From Haliclona indistincta (Eukaryota > Porifera > Demospongiae > Haplosclerida > Chalinidae): a DNA stretch of 64,000 nt. The position numbers and the translations under genes are program-made. Positions within the stretch are counted from its first letter, which is position 1. Each line of letters opens with the position of its first letter. Below are positions 47,501-59,010 of this stretch, piece after piece. Under the pieces are notes generated by a model. It searched no databases and was not told the DNA's origin. It saw only the letters and a list, made by a program, of their open reading frames with translations. The stretch lies in NCBI GenBank assembly GCA_964017065.1, contig OZ024790.1, forward strand, positions 6,437,422 to 6,501,421, read 5' to 3'.

Positions 47501-50500
47501 ATTTTCAATTCCCATTATTATGCCACAGTGGGCGGAGCCACGAGGCATACAGTAGTTCGGTTGTATGTATGTATGTGTCATTCTGTCCACTGTTCAAATC
47601 AATAGTTGCTCGGAAATTAATTGAGCTTTGTTATTGACATTGCTAGACTTTTAATTGCTGAAAACAAAATTGTCTGCCATAGGACAATTCTGTTCTCAAA
47701 ATGCTGAGACACCAATCATGCGATCCCGGTCACTCAAGAAGCAAGCTACATCTCGTTGACTGACACACACATTCTGTGCTGATGATTATAGGCACACTAA
47801 GCTGAATTCAAAGTGGTCAGCATTGCTAGGCTTCTGATTGCATATGCTCCTATGAATATAATAATTATATTGTGTGGTTGCTGACATAGCAACTGTTTGC
47901 AGACAAACCACAGCCAATAGCAACTGTATACTCAGCTAGCATTCCAATGGCGCTGCCCTTGCCAACATGCATTTGGCATAAAACTTCGTTATCGCATGCT
48001 GGATCTGGACGTCTTGCTTTATGCGATATCCAACGCGTGAGCTATACCGTAACAGAACAATTTTTCTAAATAAACACCACATTGCCGAGAAAAATGGGAA
48101 ACCATGCTGCTCGACGGGAAACGGTGCTTTCTAGCTAGGCGCGCTAGCGAAAAAATCGCTCTGTTACTAGACTTTAGCTTTGCTGAAACATGTATTTCTG
48201 GAATCTCGAGCTCACAGTAGTCTTCGCCGGTGAGTTTTATGAATAAACACGCCGATTATGGGCAGCGTCTCTCCATTCTCTTGCGAGAAAGCCATTCTAT
48301 TATATTTAATGATACGAATAGCTATCAAGACGCACTTGCTATACTGCTAATATCGCTCTAGAAACACTGACCGCACAACGCGCAGCTTCATGAATATTAA
48401 TTAGTTGCGAGCACGCTTAAGCTATTGAGAGCGTTTGATACTCTCAGTTATGAACTCTTGGTGCTGTCTATAAGCAGCTATGGCCTATAGTCTCACAGTA
48501 ATAATGAGTACAGTAGGCTGTAATGTAGCTTGTACATAATAGCTACAGTAAGAGCTGCAGTAATTTTGTGTTGTTCCGTGTACAATTCCACCGAGTCATC
48601 AGCACCTGTGGTGCTATTTTTGGAAATACACTTAAAAAGTTGGGAGAGTCATGTGTTGATTGCATGCCTTTCTAATATTGTCATGATAAGAAACTGTGTG
48701 TAGCCACGATGAGCCTGAGCAAGTATAGTAACTGTTATTGTGAGTCCTAGTGTGCATGTTTGGACTGGCCTGTGAGTAGTCTGCAGAAAATAGTCCTATT
48801 CGTTTAAGAGCAAGGAATCTGATTTCCTTACATGACTTCATAAATAATTGACATAGTACTTCCGTGGTAAAAAAATTGCCTCTTGTTCCAATGTAAAATC
48901 AGTGCTATTTGAATTTTGTGTGTCTTTTTGTGCTACCGTTTATTCTTATATGAAGAGCTACAATGAAAATTCGAACCTTCCTGTACACAACGATGTAGAC
49001 TGAATGTGCATTGGCAGCCTACAGCCTGACTCACATGCCGCTGGAGTGTAAGATCTATGAGTAGCAATAAGCTAGGTAAGTAGTAGAATGCTTGTTCCTG
49101 GTTGTTTTATAAAGTCAGAGCACACTGTGTGTAGACACTAAAAGCTACAGATTTATTCTGCGCTTCGAATTCTGGCTTGTTTTTGGGTTATAGCATACTG
49201 TTTGTTCATCCATGGTTTAGCAATGCTATAGCTTAGAAATAAGCCTATATTTCATAAGCATCAACAAATCTATATCTCACATGTTCATGCAACATACTCT
49301 GACTTTATAAAACAGCCGGGAACATGCGTTCTACTACTCAATGCTGCTGTAGGCTGCCAATGCACGTTCAGTCTACACCGTTGTGTACAAATTTTCATTG
49401 TAGCTCTTCTTATAAGAATAGACGATAGCCTAGAAGATCGCGTGACACATTAAAAAACGTTGATTATACATTAGCTGCAATGGAACAAGAGTGCCACGCA
49501 GGAAAATTTTTACCATGGAAGTAAATTTGCGATTAATTATGATGTCATGGGCAATTATTGCATTCCTTATGCTCCTAAACGAATAGAACTATTAGTGAAA
49601 TGCCTGCAGCCACAGTAAGTACTGCTGCTACTGCAACCATGCTGCAACTGCTATTATGCCACTGCTTCTGCAGTGGCATCTTAGAGTCTTATGTAGAGTC
49701 TATTATTTTTTACTCTTTGTGTAGCTGGGTCTGATATTAATTTATTATTAATTTATTTATTGCAGTTGTTCAAACTGTCAGTCTTTTGGCACCAGAGCCT
49801 GTTGGGGATTACTGTTCTGACAATATATTGTTCAGAGTTAATTTTAATATTATGGTGAGTGTTATGCTTGAAAATTTTGTTGTTTGTTTTGTAGGTTCAA
49901 TAGCTAGTAAAGTGACATCTATAGGCCCTTTCACATTTCACACTACCGCAAAATAGCGAAGCAAGATAATACCGTTATACGAATAATGTAGCTGTGGCTG
50001 ATGTAATGGCAATTGTACAAACTACTAACCAAAATAAAATTCTGTGTATTAAATTTCTACTTGTTGTTTCATGATAATAATTATGCTTCCTTTATTGGTA
50101 TTCGGAGGGTGACACAAAGAGATTTTTTTGAGCGTCACAGTTTTATGCTCGAAAACGTGCAATTGTTAGTGCAGCACAGTGCCTTGTTTGTGGTATTTAG
50201 TGTTTTTAGAAAAAGTGAAGGATTTAGCGGCAAGAAAAAAACATTGTGCCGCCCTCGGAAAAGCTGTTTAAAGCATCGTGATCGCTGTTCTGCCTTGCTC
50301 AAAGACTCTCGTGGAGAGATTCTTGGTTAAAAACGTCGATCTAGACAGGCTGTGTATCTAGCGATTGTGAACGGAGTATACCAGGCACTTGTTTCACCGG
50401 TCATTGAAGCATTTTGACCGGACAAATGTCCGATGTGTATGTGTTATACTTACCCCTGTGTTAGTACAACAGTAGTCTAAATAAATAACTAATTTGCATT

Positions 50501-52532
50501 TTGGTCAATTGATTTTTTGGGGGGAAGCTGAGCTGTTAGGGAAAAAATTCCCTTTCTTCCCTTCTCTGGATGAAACCCTGTCAATGCACATAAGATATGC
50601 GTATTGACTTTAATTCGCACTATTTACACTGAATAATGAGATGCGCTTTCAGCCTAGCCACAATGGGCCAGTTGCGTGTAAGGCGAACTATTATGCAAAT
50701 TGACATAACGTCACTTCCGGACTGCTCATAGCCGCCTACTTGTACCTACTTTGTATGGAGTTCATTGAGAAAATATGAGTTTTTAAAACTTCGCGGGCAA
50801 CCAAAACTTGGCGCATGTGCAGGATCTAAGAATGCGATGCACAACTACTACCATTGGCACACGCAACGCAGTAAAAACAGAGACGATCGGTGGAGGCGCG
50901 GTCGAGAACGAGACATCACTGTACAGCTGGGTATGCTCTGTTTTGTCAGAGGCAAAATGCGTGCCTAGATTGTCAGCACTCGCAATATAAGTATCAAATC
51001 TGTCACCTTTCACTGTTTCTCGAGTAAACTAGTGAACATCTTGCTCTACCATTAGTTGAGCTGTGCTAGTATTCGCGTTTTCATCGCTCGTCACCATTGG
51101 CTTACCTAGCTGTACAGTGATGGCTCATTCTCGACCGCGCCTCCACCGATCGTCTCTGTTTTTACTGCGTTGCGTGTGCCAATGGTAGTAGTTGCGCATC
51201 GCATTCTCTGATCCTGCACATGCGCCAAGTTTTGGCTGCCCGCGAAGTTTTAAAAACTCATATTTTCTCAACGAACTCCATACAAAGTAGGTACAAGTAG
51301 GCGGCTACGAGCAGTCCGGAAGTGACTTTACGTTCAATTATCAGTAATTAAATTCCTTGGCTCTTACACGCAACTGGCCTATTATTATACAGAGGTGGTT
51401 TGGAAATGAATTGTGTCATTATTCATCAATAACAAAGTATTAAATCACAAAAACAAGGGGTGGTTATTCCAACATCTGTAACCATAGTCAAGATTTAGTC
51501 AAGTGTCAAGACAGAAATAAAGGAATGGTCGAGTGGTCAAGGTCTAATCGTGTCGCTCCAGTCAACAGTTAGAGCTAGGCTTACTTGGTCAACATGGCAA
51601 GATTGGTGTGGTCAAGGCCTGATTTGGCCGGTCAAAATTCTTGACCGCGGTCACAGATGTGAGTATAGAACCAATCAGAGATGCCAGAGGGTTAATATAA
51701 TTACTATGGCTGCTGGATGGACTACTGAAGACTAAGGCACTGATTACTTAATTGCTAAGAGAGTGCCACGGCTATGGTTGAATAACATGATAGAGATATA
51801 ATTCGTCTTTCCGGTCGCTTCCTGACTTGTAGTGTGAACGCATGCAATGTGCATTGAGATCACCGATTCTCCAAAACAAGTTCAATGTGCTTTCAATGTA
51901 GTGTGAAAATGCCTGATAAAGAGGGTCCAATTTGTCATTTTTACTCCTGTATTGTATTTTTTTGTTTAGGAGCCAAGTTTCGGAAATATAACTCGATTAA
52001 CAAGTTGCCATATTGCTAACATTCCTGATAGTGTCAAATCAGTGAATTGTAGTACTAATGATAGAGCTGCCTTCTTGACAAGTGACCGACTAGAATCTTT
52101 CACTGTTACTATCAGATTTGATGATCAATGTACATTGATAGATGACAATGACCATCTGAGCTCGTTTGGTAGGTCAATTTGTCATTTTGTCTTACAATTC
52201 CTTACACTTTATCTTCATTTCAGATGCTAGCGTGTACATAAGAGCCTGTGAGTTATAATAATAATAATCATTTAGTCTTGATCAATAACTGATATTTTTT
52301 CTTACAACAGGTGATGGAAGAGCATCGATTCTATATCGAGTATTTATAGGTGTTTTGAGTTTTTTTACCGGATCTTCTATTGTTCTCATTGTTATATTGT
52401 TATTCATAATTTATCAGCTCTATAAAAGACTAAGAAAAGATCAACCCAAACGTAAGATCATTTTTGGTACAAGTCATGTAGTTGTGTGAATTTGTTTATG
52501 CTTGTTATCTAGGTTGCACTAAAGTCCTTTGA
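41575..52532 (+). CDS. C2: Ig/FN3 type I membrane protein, short tail
   Basis: Eight exons: 41575-41650, 46737-47042, 47093-47347, 49766-49854, 51970-52168, 52224-52247, 52311-52451, 52513-52532; 1110 nt, 369 aa. Signal peptide MASVSSLGLLLGLLLIFSGS; Ig-like domain (GGMNATVEC, LQWKINDGPVLYTI); FN3-like domain (FHVNWSPLPSAGVCCDRY); Cys-containing module (GDYCSDNILF, LTSCHIANIP, VNCSTNDRAAF, TIRFDDQCTL); TM RVFIGVLSFFTGSSIVLIVI; basic tail YKRLRKDQPKRCTKVL. Paralog of C1 with the same exon phases, all introns GT-AG. Introns 1, 3 and 4 are swollen by transposons. Function unknown; the divergent arrangement with R4 suggests a functional pair. Confidence 0.85.
41743..42899. mobile_element. ~1.16 kb TIR element in C2 intron 1
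   Basis: Ends TAAGGCCGGGTAATTCCGGA and, on the opposite strand, TAAGGTAGGGCGGGGTATTT. Subterminal blocks ACTGGGTAATTTCGGACAC and GTGTCCGAAATTACTTC pair as well. No transposase frame. Confidence 0.65.
43110..43705. mobile_element. ~600 bp inverted-repeat element
   Basis: TAGCCTCGCCTCCAGGC at the left pairs with GCCTGGAGGCGAGGCTA at the right. Also CCGCCCTAGT / GCCCTAGTGA near both ends. No ORF. Confidence 0.55.
43950..44465. repeat. short inverted repeat pair
   Basis: GACGTCATTTGCTGGAGTAC (about 43958) and its exact complement (44442-44461). The interval shows no ORF; element limits are not clear. Confidence 0.45.
44810..45825. mobile_element. 403 bp foldback MITE split by a 624 bp nested insertion
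   Basis: Left half 44810-45074 and right half 45699-45825 together match the uninterrupted copy at 62300-62702. Tips are CAAGAAATTAAAAAGATTTC and complement. The nested DNA (about 45075-45698) begins with a 139 bp hairpin (GGTTAGAGACC...GGTCTCTAACC). It continues with a segment bounded by CTTAGAGTATAGC and GCTATACTCTAAG, holding three 24 bp repeats (CTATCTGTTCGCGGATGGA type) at about 45575-45635. Confidence 0.88.
45826..46675. repeat. block shared with 62703-63948
   Basis: TTTAGTGAAGTGCAGTTCAA, the GCCCCGCCCACACTTG stretch, TTGGTCACGTGCG, a (GAAA)n tract at 46391-46430 and CCGCCATCTTGTTTTCTCGT occur in the same order at both places; the second copy has extra insertions. Here it is C2 intron 1, ending about 60 bp before exon 2. 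Confidence 0.85.
47348..48788. other. C2 intron 3, left part
   Basis: Contains the GGGTTAAGC-type repeat remnant near 47385-47470 and a GGGCGGAGCCACGAGGCATA tag with (GTAT)n near 47530-47575. Nothing coding recognised. Confidence 0.5.
48789..49593. mobile_element. ~805 bp foldback element
   Basis: Tips AATAGTCCTATTCGTTTAAG and AATAGTTCTATTCGTTTAGG (opposite strand). Long inner arms pair across the centre, e.g. CTACAATGAAAATTCGAAC / ATTTTCATTGTAG and GCATTGGCAGCCTACAGC / GCTGTAGGCTGCCAATGC. In C2 intron 3. Confidence 0.85.
50662..51384. mobile_element. ~723 bp foldback element in C2 intron 4
   Basis: Arms of about 275 bp: GGCCAGTTGCGTGTAAGG left, with complement at 51362-51380; AGTTTTTAAAACTTCGCGGG / CCCGCGAAGTTTTAAAAACT; GGTGGAGGCGCGGTCGAGAA / TTCTCGACCGCGCCTCCACC. 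The inner loop is about 130 bp. Flanking 49855-50661 and 51385-51969 are AT-rich with no gene seen. Confidence 0.9.
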
Positions 52533-53569
52533 TTGAAAGACATACAGCAAGAAAAGATTCAGCAAACTAAAGACAGACTATTACGATTATTCCATCCTGC
52601 ATGTGCACTACTGTTTTCCGTGATGTGTTACTCAACCATTCTGTGACATGATTTAGCAAGAAAATGTCATTAATAGTAATTTTATATTAATGAAAAGACC
52701 TTATATTATGGTGATAATAAAAATTATTTTTTTAGAAATACATGAGCTCCATGGTATAATACCAACACTACGTAAAATGATGGTAACCCGGACAGTTATA
52801 ACCACAGTTTTCTCGCCAAGCAACACAGTTATCCTGCGTTGAACCTGCATAACAAACAGATAATGTTTGAGTCCTGTATATTAGATGAATGATAGAGAAA
52901 CAATGAAACACAGAATACATTATGACGAACATTCTCACTCCATGTAAAGAATAATTATCAGAGAAACAATGAAACTCAGAATACATTATAATGAACCTCA
53001 GGCTTCACACTCCATGCAAAGAACACCTAGCATAAGCCGTATAGCAGAGAATCAGTGACACACAAATACACACATGTATAACATGGCGAACCTTCATTCC
53101 ACATCAGGAACTCCTACACTTTATAACAAAGAAACATTGATACACAAACTGATAATGATGAACCTGTAACACACAGTAGCACACTTAGATCCTCATGAAC
53201 AACAGTCCTGGGAAAACCTCAGTAAGAATCTGGTCAAATTCGTGGTATATTATCACTAAATCCCTATGGTATGTACATGTTTTCATACTCGAACTTTAGT
53301 GCTTGTCCTTCAGTCCCTATACTCTAGCTATGCCTATCACCAGGATTCTTTCTGCTCTTGTTATTGAATCTCTCTGTTCTATGGTTCATGCCTTGGTTGA
53401 TCATTCAATGTAGATTTGTCCTCCATTGGTAAATCATCTTTTTGTCAACTTACTACCATAATAATAATCATTTAACACTGTTTGCATTTACACACCCGTA
53501 TAGCTGCCAGAATTGATTCAATAGCGTTTTCTCCATTAATCAGATATTTTATATTCTCACTATACTTAC
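52533..53569. repeat. C2 3' flank and noncoding block shared with 30852-31529
   Basis: From about 52838 it matches 30852 onward. It contains a local repeat GAGAAACAATGAAACACAGA twice about 75 bp apart (near 52894 and 52963). No coding potential. Confidence 0.7.
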
Positions 53570-54414
53570 CTGCCTTAGTAATTAAAATTTGTAACTGAGC
53601 TATAAAGTTTACAATACCAGGAACTGAGACAACATAAGTATTGTAGACATCATGTAAACCTGAATAAAACGTCCATACCGTCATATGTGACTGTGAGTTG
53701 ATCACTCCATGGTCCATGTTGTCCTGTACTGTCAGTAACAGCCACAGCAAATGAGTAGTTGTGTCCACGAGTGATCAGGTCATCAGTCAGTATCAGTGAC
53801 TCAGTGTTGCTAGTACTGTAGCACGAGCTAGAGCTACTGTAGTTAGTGATATTGATAGTGTAGTTGAAGACACAGTCTGTGGGTCCATTAGGAGGAGCTA
53901 GCCATGTTAGTGATACTGGTGGCTTGCTGATGATACTCAGATCTGATGGAGAGTTAGCTGCGCCTTTAGCATTCATAGTTAAAACTGCAGTAATTACACG
54001 CCTATATAAATATTATATATTTACCTGCTATTATGATGTTCTTTGAGTATGAAGTAGTCATCTGTGATCTACATGTGATATTATTGTCATGATCAGATAT
54101 TTGAACACTATTAATAGTAGCGATCGACAGTAAATTGAACATTGTGTATTATGGTATCTCTGCCTTTGCAATGGTGGTTGTACCACTCCTGGTATATTGG
54201 TCATTCTAACAATAGTACAGTTGATAGTGACATCTTGTCCAGGACAGGCTGATAGTTCACTAGCTGGTTGAACAGGATGGAGTATGACTGTGTCTTCAAC
54301 TTGACCTGCCACCAGATCTGCAATGAGATCGAAAGATGTTTAGCAGCACCTACTAGTATAATAATTGTAGTTACCTATAGCTAGTAGACAGACTAGCACA
54401 GTGTGTTGTAGCAT
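53570..54414 (-). pseudogene. R5: broken R-family copy (exons 1-4 only)
   Basis: Exon 1 54414-54375 (MLQHTVLVCLLAIG), Ig about 54315-54030, first FN3 53963-53679 (285 nt, fully open and near-identical to R8), fourth exon 53623-53570 (54 nt instead of 62, so out of frame). The Ig exon has lost sequence and its frame. As in R2, exons 5-8 are missing. Counterpart of R2. Confidence 0.85.
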
Positions 54415-54521
54415 CTTTCCAGTTCAGTAAACACATTCGATCAAAACTACCACACCCACCTCATCAATGAATAAAATTATTAGTTATTATAATTATGCAC
54501 TACAGTCAAATACTCATGAAT

Positions 54522-56364
54522 ATTTTATAGTTGTATTTGTTGATAAGCCTCATTGTGTTTGAGTGGTATTGTCCCTCCATAAGCTACGTTGTGTTGAGTA
54601 GTGATGGTGTGTTGTGTTATTGGTGTGTCATAGATCACTGGAGCTAGCTCAATGACTCCTCCTCCTCCTGCTGCTGATGGTGATGGTGTAGTGACTGGTG
54701 GTTTATCATGATAAGGGTCTCATAACACACCACACAATGATACTAGTGATAATAGCTGTACTGATGACTGATACTAATGCACTAACAAGAACAGAGCTGG
54801 ATATTACTGTGACAATGAGAGAAAAAATTATGCAACATTAATGACAGAATACAATAGGTTGACAGTTAGATTAGGTATTTTCTTGTTGTTATAACTCACT
54901 AGCTGCATCATTCTCGACTGGTTGTACTACATCTGGTGTGCTAGCACATGTCACTATTTGTGTTGTACTGCAGATCTCATATTCTGTAACTATATGCTAT
55001 TATATGAACAACAGTTATGACATGAAGAAGTAACCTTACAACTAGTTGTAGAGATGACTTGATAAGAGCTTTTCATCATTACAGAATCAGTATATATATT
55101 AGTGTATTAGTTGAGAATTGTGTTGAAGTGATTGTGGGAAGCAGTGGAACTGAATAAATGACCTCATGATAATCACATGATAATCACATGATGTATTGTT
55201 GTCTCACCATTCACTATAGAGTATGCATTGATAGGTCCTTGTCCCAGAGCATTGACAGCAAACACTGTAATATAGTAGGTTACTTCTGGTACACCAGACA
55301 CTGTGTAGCTAGTCATAGAAGAGTTCACTTGTGTGTGTATCAGTGTGCTGTTATCACTGGTATTATAAGACACTACATAGTGAAAGACTGGGAAACCATC
55401 TAGAGGCTGAAACAACAAAAATAATAATTGCTAATGTCGACGTCAATATTCATACCTGCCATATCACATTAATATTTGTTAGTTGTAACTGTACTATGAA
55501 GCTCACAATATCAGGAACTGTGGTAACAGACAGTATAACTTTCAAGAATTCATAAATCACAAACTGAGTTCATACCATCATATGTGACAATGAGTTGATC
55601 ACTCCATGGTCCATGTTGTCCTGTACTGTCAGTAACAGCCACAGCAAATGAGTAGTTATGTCCACGAGTGATCAGGTCATCAGTCAGTATCAGTGACTCA
55701 GTGTTGCTAGTACTGTAGCACGAGCTAGAGCTACTGTAGTTAGTGATATTGATAGTGTAGTTGAAGACAGTCTGTGGGCTCATTAGGAGGAGCTAGCCAT
55801 GTTAGTGATACTGGTGCAGTACTGATACTCAGATTCGAGGGTGAAATTGTTGCAACTGAAATACGAAAACATTTGAAACACGATTCATGCATGATAGTAG
55901 TCACACCTGCAATACTGATATTCCTCGATTCAGGCAGAGCTAAGGCAGTTTGGCATTTTATCTCACTGTTGTGATGAGACAATGAAACATTAAATATTGT
56001 GGCAGTAGACATCACTAAGAAGTTTTCGATGATAAATTCTGCAGTGAAAATATCGGGATCATATACCCAGAGCTAGTTCCATCACTGTTGATGTTTATGG
56101 TGTTTCTGTAGATCCAATTCATTACTGGTTGGAATACCATCATACTGTTTCCCACTGTTCTAACAACAGTGCAGTTAAGAGTGACATTTTGTCCAGGACA
56201 GGCTGATAGTCCACTAGCTGGTTGAACAGGATGGAGCATGACTGTGTCTTCAACTTGACCTGCCACCAGATCTGTAACAATGTTGAAAGAAGTTTACCGA
56301 CACCTACTAAGTAATTGTAGTTACCTATAGCTAGTAGACAGACTAGCACAGTGTGTTGTAGCAT
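54522..56364 (-). pseudogene. R6: full-length R copy with several frameshifts
   Basis: All eight exon positions are present: signal peptide at 56364, Ig about 56270-55910, first FN3 about 55850-55575, second FN3 about 55530-55210, stalk, and TM exon from 54806. Breaks: one base lost in the Ig exon (near 56068), two bases lost in the first FN3 (near 55768), and one base gained just after the TM. The last gives MRPLS then TGA at 54706-54708 in place of the tyrosine tail. The Ig exon is a mosaic: VEDTVMLHPVQPASG of the R8 type, then TVVRTVGN..SDGTSSG of the R1/R7 type. Could be an allele-specific null. Confidence 0.82.
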
Positions 56365-56502
56365 CTTTCCAGTTCAATAAACACACTCGACTTATGTTTA
56401 TCAAAACTACCACACCCACCTCATCGAACCATTGATCAATGAATATAATTACTAGTTCTTATATGCACTATGGTAAAGTCATAATAAATATACATGGCTA
56501 TT

Positions 56503-58408
56503 TTATAGTTGTATTTGTTGATAAGCCTCATTGTGTTTGAGTGGTATAGTCCCTCCATAAGCTACGTTGTGTTGAGTAGTGATGGTGTGTTGTGTTATTG
56601 GTGTGTCATAGATCACTGGAGCTAGCTCAATGACTCCTCCTCCTCCTGCTGATGGTGGTGATGGTGTAGTGACTGGTGGTTTATCATGATGAGGTCTCAT
56701 AACACACCACACAATGATACTAGTGATAATAGCTGTACTAATGGCTGTCACTAATACACTAACAAGAACAGAGCTGGATATTACTGTGACAATGAGAGGA
56801 ATAAAATAAATTTGGAACACACACATCAAGTATGTTATGTTGGTATAGTAGTAACTCACTTGTTACAATAGATCCACAATCACGATCTATATAATCAAGC
56901 AAATTGAGCATTAAGGTTAGTCAATAAAATAATGAATTTATAATTGCTGAGTAAGTTTATAGAATGTCAAGCAATCTGTCATAGAATGCATTTTGCATTG
57001 CAATTATAAAAACAGTATTACTAATGAGCTGAGTATCTTATAGAATGATGACTCACAGGCTATGGACTACATGCTATGTGGTGTTGACTAACCTGTGATA
57101 CTAGGTGTAGTGGTAACATAAACAATAGAAGAACTTGTATCAACATTAGTTGAAGTTTGTGTTACAGTTATTGTTTCAGTGCTTATAGGAGACAGTATCA
57201 CTAAATAGATGGAAATTCATGGTGGTGATGAACTGTAGTAGAAATTACCAGTAGCTATAGAGTCAATAGGTCCTGGTCCCAGAGCATTGACAGCAAACAC
57301 TGTAATATAGTAGGTTACTCCTGGTACACCAGACACTGTGTAGCTAGTCATAGAAGAGGTCACTTGTGTGTCTATCAGTGTGCTGTTATCACTGGTATTA
57401 TACGACACTACATAGTGAAGGACTGGGAAACCAGCTATCAGTGGAGGAGGCTGAATGAAGTAATGAAAGTCATAATGTACACCAAAACGAATGTCATACC
57501 TGCCATGTCACATGAATATTACTTTGTTGTAAATGTACTATAAAACTCACACTAACAGGAACTGCAGTAACAAACTGTATAAAATGAAATAAACAAATAC
57601 ATCCATACCATCATATGTGACTGTGAGTTGATCACTCCATGGTCCATGTTGTCCTGTACTGTCAGTAATAGCCACAGCAAATGAGTAGTTATGTCCACGA
57701 GTGATCAGGTCATCAGTCAGTATCAGTGACTCAGTGTTGCTAGTACTGTAGCACGAGCTAGAGCTACTGTAGTTAGTGATATTGATAGTGTAGTTGAAGA
57801 CACAGTCTGTGGGTCCATTAGGAGGAGCTAGCCATGTTAGTAACTTACTGGTAGTAATACTCAAACCAGATGGAGAGTTTGCTGCTCCTAAAATAATTTT
57901 ATCGTACAAGTAAAATAGCTGTCAACAATTGCAATCTTTGTCGCACCTGCTACACTGATCTTTCTAGACTCAGATGCTATGCTGGTTTGACATTCTATCA
58001 CACTGTTGTGATGAGACAATGGAACACTAAATATTGTGACAATTGTCACCACTGTGTAGTTCCCGGTGATAAATTCAGCCCCAAAGATGTCATTTGGTGA
58101 CGATGATTCATCATTTGTGATACTAGTGCTGTGTTCACTGTAGATCAAACTCAATGATGGTTGCTGCACATTCTGTACGTTGTTCACTGTTCTAACAATA
58201 GTACAGTTAAGAGTGACGTCTTGTCCAGGACAGGCTGATCCATTGGCCGCTGGGTTGATAGGCTGGAGAGCTATGCTGTCAGTTACTTGCCCACTAGCTG
58301 CATGCATGCAAGGAACATTAACAAGAAAATGTGGCTCTTCTTACCTAGTAGTCTGAAGTAAACACTACCCAATACAAAGACGAGCAAAACGACTGTCACT
58401 GCAGTCAT
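56503..58408 (-). CDS. R7: Ig/FN3 type I receptor with tyrosine tail
   Basis: Eight exons: 58408-58345, 58297-57947, 57887-57609, 57561-57500, 57450-57249, 57200-57093, 56886-56860, 56783-56503; 1374 nt, 457 aa. Signal peptide MTAVTVVLLVFVLGS and an R1-type Ig domain (LQPINPAANGSACPGQDVTL). Invariant first FN3, second FN3, then R8-type stalk (STATITVIQ region, VYVTTTPSITG, mini-exon DRDCGSIVT), TM and tail PVIYDTP / NVAYGGTIP / NEAYQQIQL. Thus it joins an R1-type outer half to an R8-type inner half. The stop lies 138 bp from the R6 start codon. Adhesion or recognition role inferred. Confidence 0.87.
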
Positions 58409-59010
58409 TATAACGTTGATAGCCGCCCCTCGTCTCTAGCTGGCTCGGCTAGCTGGTAAAGTTTACTGTAGACCCATTCACGCCTACTGGACGTCATCGA
58501 TTAATAATGAATGAATAATGAACGAAGAAACTCAGTATCTATGAATGCCTAATACAACTTATGGTATATCGATACATACAACGATCCACCACCTACACTG
58601 CAGCTACTATAAGTGTCTCCTTACCTCCATTGTATACATCATCAAAAAGCAGTGCAGGAAGTCCACAAGTGTCTGCCAGACACAGCCATATTGCTAGGTT
58701 GGCATAGTACAATTGGTAAACTTTTCTTAGATATGTAAAAGCGGTTGCTGGAACTGTTGTTTTTGTGTCATCATTTTTCATCTCGACAGGTTTTATAAAC
58801 AGAGTTTCTCAGTCGTACATTTATAGATATTTTCAGCTATCCCAGCTATTCCAGTTCTACAATAGCTATTCCAGTTCAGTAAACACACTCGACTTATGTT
58901 TATCAAAACTACCACACCCACCTCATCAAACCATTGATCAATGAATAAAATTACTAGTTCTTATAATTATGCACTATGGTAGTCATAATAATTGTACATG
59001 AATATTAATT
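58409..59010. other. R7-R8 intergenic DNA
   Basis: From about 58866 it matches the 5' flank that precedes type-B signal exons elsewhere (CCAGTTCAGTAAACACACTC), although no such exon follows, so a deleted gene start is likely. A minus-strand 62-codon frame at 58781-58593 ends at a possible donor (TTACCTCC on the plus strand), but I recognise nothing in it. Confidence 0.5.

Larger units (their letters stand above)
37876..54830. repeat. copy 2 of the ~20 kb segmental duplication
   Basis: Direct-orientation partner of 13190-33215: INPP4 exon copies, R4, C2, R5, then R6 onward. Coding exons have identical lengths or in-frame differences in most cases. Transposon insertions differ between the copies, so most inserted after the duplication. 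Confidence 0.8.

Noticed and set aside
58593..58781. 62-codon minus-strand frame with a possible donor
   Set aside because: Might be an orphan exon, but there is no partner exon and nothing recognisable.
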